DNA of 15,684 nt from assembly GCA_041687475.1 (NCBI GenBank), contig JAWLBW010000086.1:1-15684 (forward strand), given 5' to 3'. Positions 13,576 to 15,684 of this stretch are shown piece after piece. Each line of letters opens with the position of its first letter. The first letter of the stretch is position 1. Origin of the DNA: JAWLBW01 sp041687475 (GTDB taxonomy: Bacteria > J088 > JAWLBW01). The notes beneath the pieces were generated by a model. That model was not told the origin of the DNA. It saw only the letters and a list, made by a program, of their open reading frames with translations, and made no database searches. Made by a program: the position numbers and the translations under genes.

Positions 13576-14193
13576 ATGACCGATTTTCATGACTGGCGTC
13601 CGCACCCCTGGCACGGGCTTGAAGTAGGCCCGAACGTGCCCGAGATTGTCAACGCTTACATCGAAATCACGCCCTTCGACCTCGTCAAGTACGAAGTCGA
13701 CAAGCAGACCGGCTACCTGCGCGTCGATCGGCCGCAGCGCTCGTCGTCGCAGCCGCCCGCGCTGTACGGTTTCATTCCGCGTACCTACTGCGGCGACCGC
13801 ATTCGCGACCTGTGTCCGGGCGCCACGACCGGCGATCACGACCCGCTCGACATCTGCGTCATCAGCGAGCGCCCGATCACGCGTTCGGAAGTGCTGCTGT
13901 ACGCCAAGGTCGTCGGCGGCATTCAGTGCATCGACGGCGGCGAGGCCGACGACAAAATCATTGCCGTGCTGTCGAACGACAATGTCTGGGGCAACATTAC
14001 CGACATTCACGAGCTGCCCGAAGTGCTGGTCGAGCGTCTGCGCCACTACTTCAGCACCTACAAGCTGATTCCGGGCAAGGAGTCGAAGCTGCAGGTCATC
14101 GGCACCTACGGCCGCGACCAGGCCGGTATCGTCATTCAGGCCGCCATGGCCGACTATCTCGACGAATACCCCGCGCACGCCGAGCCCAAGTAA
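13576..14193 (+). CDS. ppa: Inorganic pyrophosphatase, family I
   Basis: The product has 205 residues from ATG 13576, with AAAGG nine bases upstream. Family I signatures are clear: FDLVKYEVDKQTGYLRVDRP (34-53, substrate Lys38 and Arg52), YGFIPRTYC (64-72), the metal-binding motif DHDPLD (Asp87, Asp89, Asp92), the second aspartate pair Asp120/Asp125 in DGGEADDK, and YKLIPGK (162-168). It hydrolyses pyrophosphate in the cytosol, pulling forward biosynthetic reactions such as nucleotide and lipid A precursor synthesis, and needs Mg2+. It is slightly longer than the E. coli enzyme (about 175 residues) because of an N-terminal extension and the segment NDNVWGNITDIHELPEVLVE, a form common in several bacterial phyla. 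It has a strong terminator and is probably transcribed alone. Confidence 0.95.
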   Translation: MTDFHDWRPHPWHGLEVGPNVPEIVNAYIEITPFDLVKYEVDKQTGYLRVDRPQRSSSQPPALYGFIPRTYCGDRIRDLCPGATTGDHDPLDICVISERPITRSEVLLYAKVVGGIQCIDGGEADDKIIAVLSNDNVWGNITDIHELPEVLVERLRHYFSTYKLIPGKESKLQVIGTYGRDQAGIVIQAAMADYLDEYPAHAEPK

Positions 14194-14223
14194 GGCCGCG
14201 CGCCCATACGGATTTCACGGAAG

Positions 14224-14254
14224 GCCGTTCTTCTTCGGAGGAACGGCTTTTTTT
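14224..14254 (+). terminator. Rho-independent terminator of ppa with UUCG loop
   Basis: Ten-pair stem GCCGTTCTTC/GAGGAACGGC (one G-U pair) capped by TTCG and followed directly by seven T. It lies 30 bases after the ppa stop codon. Confidence 0.93.
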
Positions 14255-14314
14255 GCGTGGCGAGGATTCACATCGAGGCGTTGAGTTCGGTGAGTTTCGA
14301 AGATGGGGGCGGTC

Positions 14315-14347
14315 GTCCAGCCCCGTCCACTTCGTCCACAAGGTCCA
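14315..14347. repeat. Period-9 array with GTCCA core
   Basis: GTCCA recurs at 14315, 14325, 14334 and 14343 (spacings 10, 9, 9), as GTCCACTTC, GTCCACAAG, GTCCATGCA after a first degenerate unit. It lies in the 270-base gap between ppa and the RCC1 lipoprotein gene. I see no gene in the gap; the long minus-strand open frames there are antisense to the lipoprotein. Confidence 0.6.
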
Positions 14348-14384
14348 TGCAGCCCGCCTCTGCCCCTCACGGCAAATCGCCCCT

Positions 14385-14402
14385 TGTAATGATTTCATTA
14401 CA
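14385..14402. promoter_or_regulatory. 18-bp palindrome, candidate Fur-family operator
   Basis: TGTAATGATTTCATTACA has perfect 8-bp arms around a TT centre and is AT-rich in a GC-rich region. Its sequence type (TAATGA / TCATTA) resembles Fur- and Zur-family boxes. It ends 21 bases before the putative -10 box, so it covers or adjoins the -35 position. Confidence 0.5.
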
Positions 14403-14423
14403 CCGCATCGGTTTTCACTTCGA

Positions 14424-14429
14424 TACAAT
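14424..14429 (+). promoter_or_regulatory. Putative -10 box of the RCC1 lipoprotein gene
   Basis: TACAAT (5 of 6 to consensus), 34 bases before ATG 14464. No standard -35 is present; the palindrome at 14385-14402 lies there instead. A small inverted repeat CGGTT-CATT-AACCG (14431-14444) follows at the expected transcript start. Confidence 0.45.
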
Positions 14430-14463
14430 ACGGTTCATTAACCGACCCATCGGGGGAGAGAAC

Positions 14464-15684
14464 ATGTTCCGTCTTCGAAAAAACGCAGTCGTCAAGGCGC
14501 CGGCACGGCGCTTTCCCCTCGTGGGATTGGTCTTGTTGCTCGGCGCCGCCGTCTCGGCCTGCGCGCCCGAAAATGATGTCAACGCGCCCAAAATCGTCGC
14601 CGGCGCCGAACACGCCTGCGCCTTCGATGCCGACCGCGAGCAGGTGGTCTGCTGGGGTGACAACAGCTACGGTCAGCTCGGGAACGAAGAGTTCTCGGCC
14701 GAAGGCCGGGGCGCTCCTGTACGCGTGAAGGTCGTGAGCGGACGAAAGATCAAGTCGCTTGCCGCCGGCCACTCGCATACTTGTGCGCTCATCGACGGCG
14801 CTGACGCAGACGTCGACACCGACAACACGGTGGCCTGCTGGGGGTACAACCACTACGGTCAGGTGGGCGACGGTGCGAATGCAGACCGCAACATTCCGGT
14901 CTTCGTGAACGGCCCGGACGGAACCCCCCTGAAAGGTGTCGCAACCCTCACGACGGGCGCTTATCACACCTGCGCCAGCATGGCGAAGGGCTCCACCTAC
15001 GAAGGCAAGACCTTCTGCTGGGGCCGGAACAACATGGGGCAGATCGGGAACGGCTCGTTGGTCAATGTCAACGTCCCGACCGAGGTCAAAGGCCTCCAGT
15101 ACAGCGGCAGTGTTGCCGCCGGAACGGCCCATACGTGTGCGCTTACCGCGGAAAGCATCGAAGACGCGCAGAATTCGAAATTCCAAATCGTTTGCTGGGG
15201 CGACGCGAGCCGCGGCCAGATGCGCGACGTGCAAGTCGAGCGCGGCTACTCCACTGAACCGGTGAACATCGGCCTCGAAGTGGAAGGAATTCAAGCGATT
15301 TACTCCGAACACGTCGTGCAGAGCGACGTGACGACGACCGTTAACAAACCGGTGGATTTCGATCCCGAAACGGCCGTCGAGCTGACGACGCCGGCTTACG
15401 GCCAAACCTGCGCGATTACGAAAACGGATGTGCTTTGCTGGGGTGGTACGAACTCAAACGGCCAGTGGGGCACCGACGCAACGGAGGCGACGGAACACAC
15501 CGTGAACGCCGGTGAGATTCTCGCCGGAACCGAAATCCGCGCCTTCGGCGCCGGCAATGCTCAATCGTGCATGCTCGTCGGCAAAGGCGAGGGGGCGGAC
15601 TCGAATAACGTTGCCTGCTGGGGTTTCTCCTCTAGTTTGGGCTTTGAAATGCCGGAAGACGTGACGGACGCCGTCATTGCCAAC
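14464..15684 (+). CDS. RCC1-repeat lipoprotein, 3' end outside the window
   Basis: ATG 14464 is preceded by GGGGGAGAG at good spacing; the frame stays open to the last base (407 residues). A positively charged leader and hydrophobic core (LVGLVLLLGAAVSAC) place lipid attachment at Cys33. Six RCC1-type blades follow, each with a (H)xCA-type cysteine early and a CWG later: Cys52/63, 107/125, 170/185, 225/244, 316/325 and 369/385, for example VVCWGDNSYGQLGN and FCWGRNNMGQIGNG. RCC1 repeats build a seven-bladed propeller, so at least one more blade is probably beyond the edge. In eukaryotes RCC1 is a Ran exchange factor; bacterial secreted versions have no established role and probably bind proteins. 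Blade 5 is preceded by a longer insert (about 275-310). Confidence 0.9.
   Translation, partial: MFRLRKNAVVKAPARRFPLVGLVLLLGAAVSACAPENDVNAPKIVAGAEHACAFDADREQVVCWGDNSYGQLGNEEFSAEGRGAPVRVKVVSGRKIKSLAAGHSHTCALIDGADADVDTDNTVACWGYNHYGQVGDGANADRNIPVFVNGPDGTPLKGVATLTTGAYHTCASMAKGSTYEGKTFCWGRNNMGQIGNGSLVNVNVPTEVKGLQYSGSVAAGTAHTCALTAESIEDAQNSKFQIVCWGDASRGQMRDVQVERGYSTEPVNIGLEVEGIQAIYSEHVVQSDVTTTVNKPVDFDPETAVELTTPAYGQTCAITKTDVLCWGGTNSNGQWGTDATEATEHTVNAGEILAGTEIRAFGAGNAQSCMLVGKGEGADSNNVACWGFSSSLGFEMPEDVTDAVIAN

Noticed and set aside
14398..15405. Minus-strand open frame of 335 codons opposite the RCC1 lipoprotein
   Set aside because: The + strand has six RCC1 blades with conserved CWG motifs, lipobox and ribosome site; the antisense product has no such features.

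Overview
The window comes from a high-GC, Gram-negative, envelope-rich bacterium. It has an LpxH-like lipid A enzyme, a periplasmic di-heme peroxidase, two lipobox proteins (plus a third that is frameshifted) and two proteins with outer-membrane beta-barrel character. PKD/beta-helix and RCC1-repeat lipoproteins, together with a metalloprotease-propeller-barrel protein, fit deltaproteobacterial-type, myxobacterial or leptospiral lineages, but I cannot fix the taxon. No rRNA, tRNA, CRISPR array or intact transposase was seen.

Left edge (1-1183): the end of a DUF1059-type gene on the + strand converges on an odd minus-strand gene, an ABC ATPase that stops after Walker A and continues as a SHOCT-like tail. 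Base composition changes near the same point (about 71% GC in bases 1-300, about 57% in 421-600, counted by hand), so the first ~330 bases may be a chimeric join. A small exported protein of unknown function diverges from it.

Minus-strand block (1313-5696): a membrane-anchored transglutaminase-like protein directly follows an LpxH-like phosphoesterase (10-nt gap). Upstream are a DUF493/YbeD-like small protein and a di-heme cytochrome c peroxidase with a clear terminator. The gaps are full of repeats: heptamer-periodic arrays, a 281-bp segment bounded by perfect 15-bp inverted repeats, and an 8-mer array. Both lpxH and the DUF493 gene have a -10-like hexamer exactly 6 nt before the start codon, which suggests leaderless mRNAs.

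Plus-strand envelope cluster (5954-12240): a PKD plus beta-helix lipoprotein, an outer-membrane barrel protein and a large zinc metalloprotease/beta-propeller/barrel protein form a probable operon behind a promoter whose -10 box overlaps a perfect inverted repeat. An inverted pair of heptamer arrays lies at the 5' end of the protease gene and encodes the residues just before the hydrophobic core of its signal peptide.

Right part (12241-15684): another repeat-rich gap, a small lipoprotein gene frameshifted at a run of seven T, a HupE/UreJ-type metal permease, a family I inorganic pyrophosphatase with a UUCG-loop terminator, a 9-nt-period repeat, and an RCC1-repeat lipoprotein that runs off the window. 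The RCC1 gene is preceded by an 18-bp Fur-family-like palindrome.

The most unusual signal is the set of short-period repeats (7, 8 and 9 nt) confined almost entirely to gene gaps. At three loci they occur with small hairpins whose three-base loop is TTC or TGC closed by a C-G pair, and at two loci as inverted pairs. They look like one composite repeat architecture with a different core sequence at each site.
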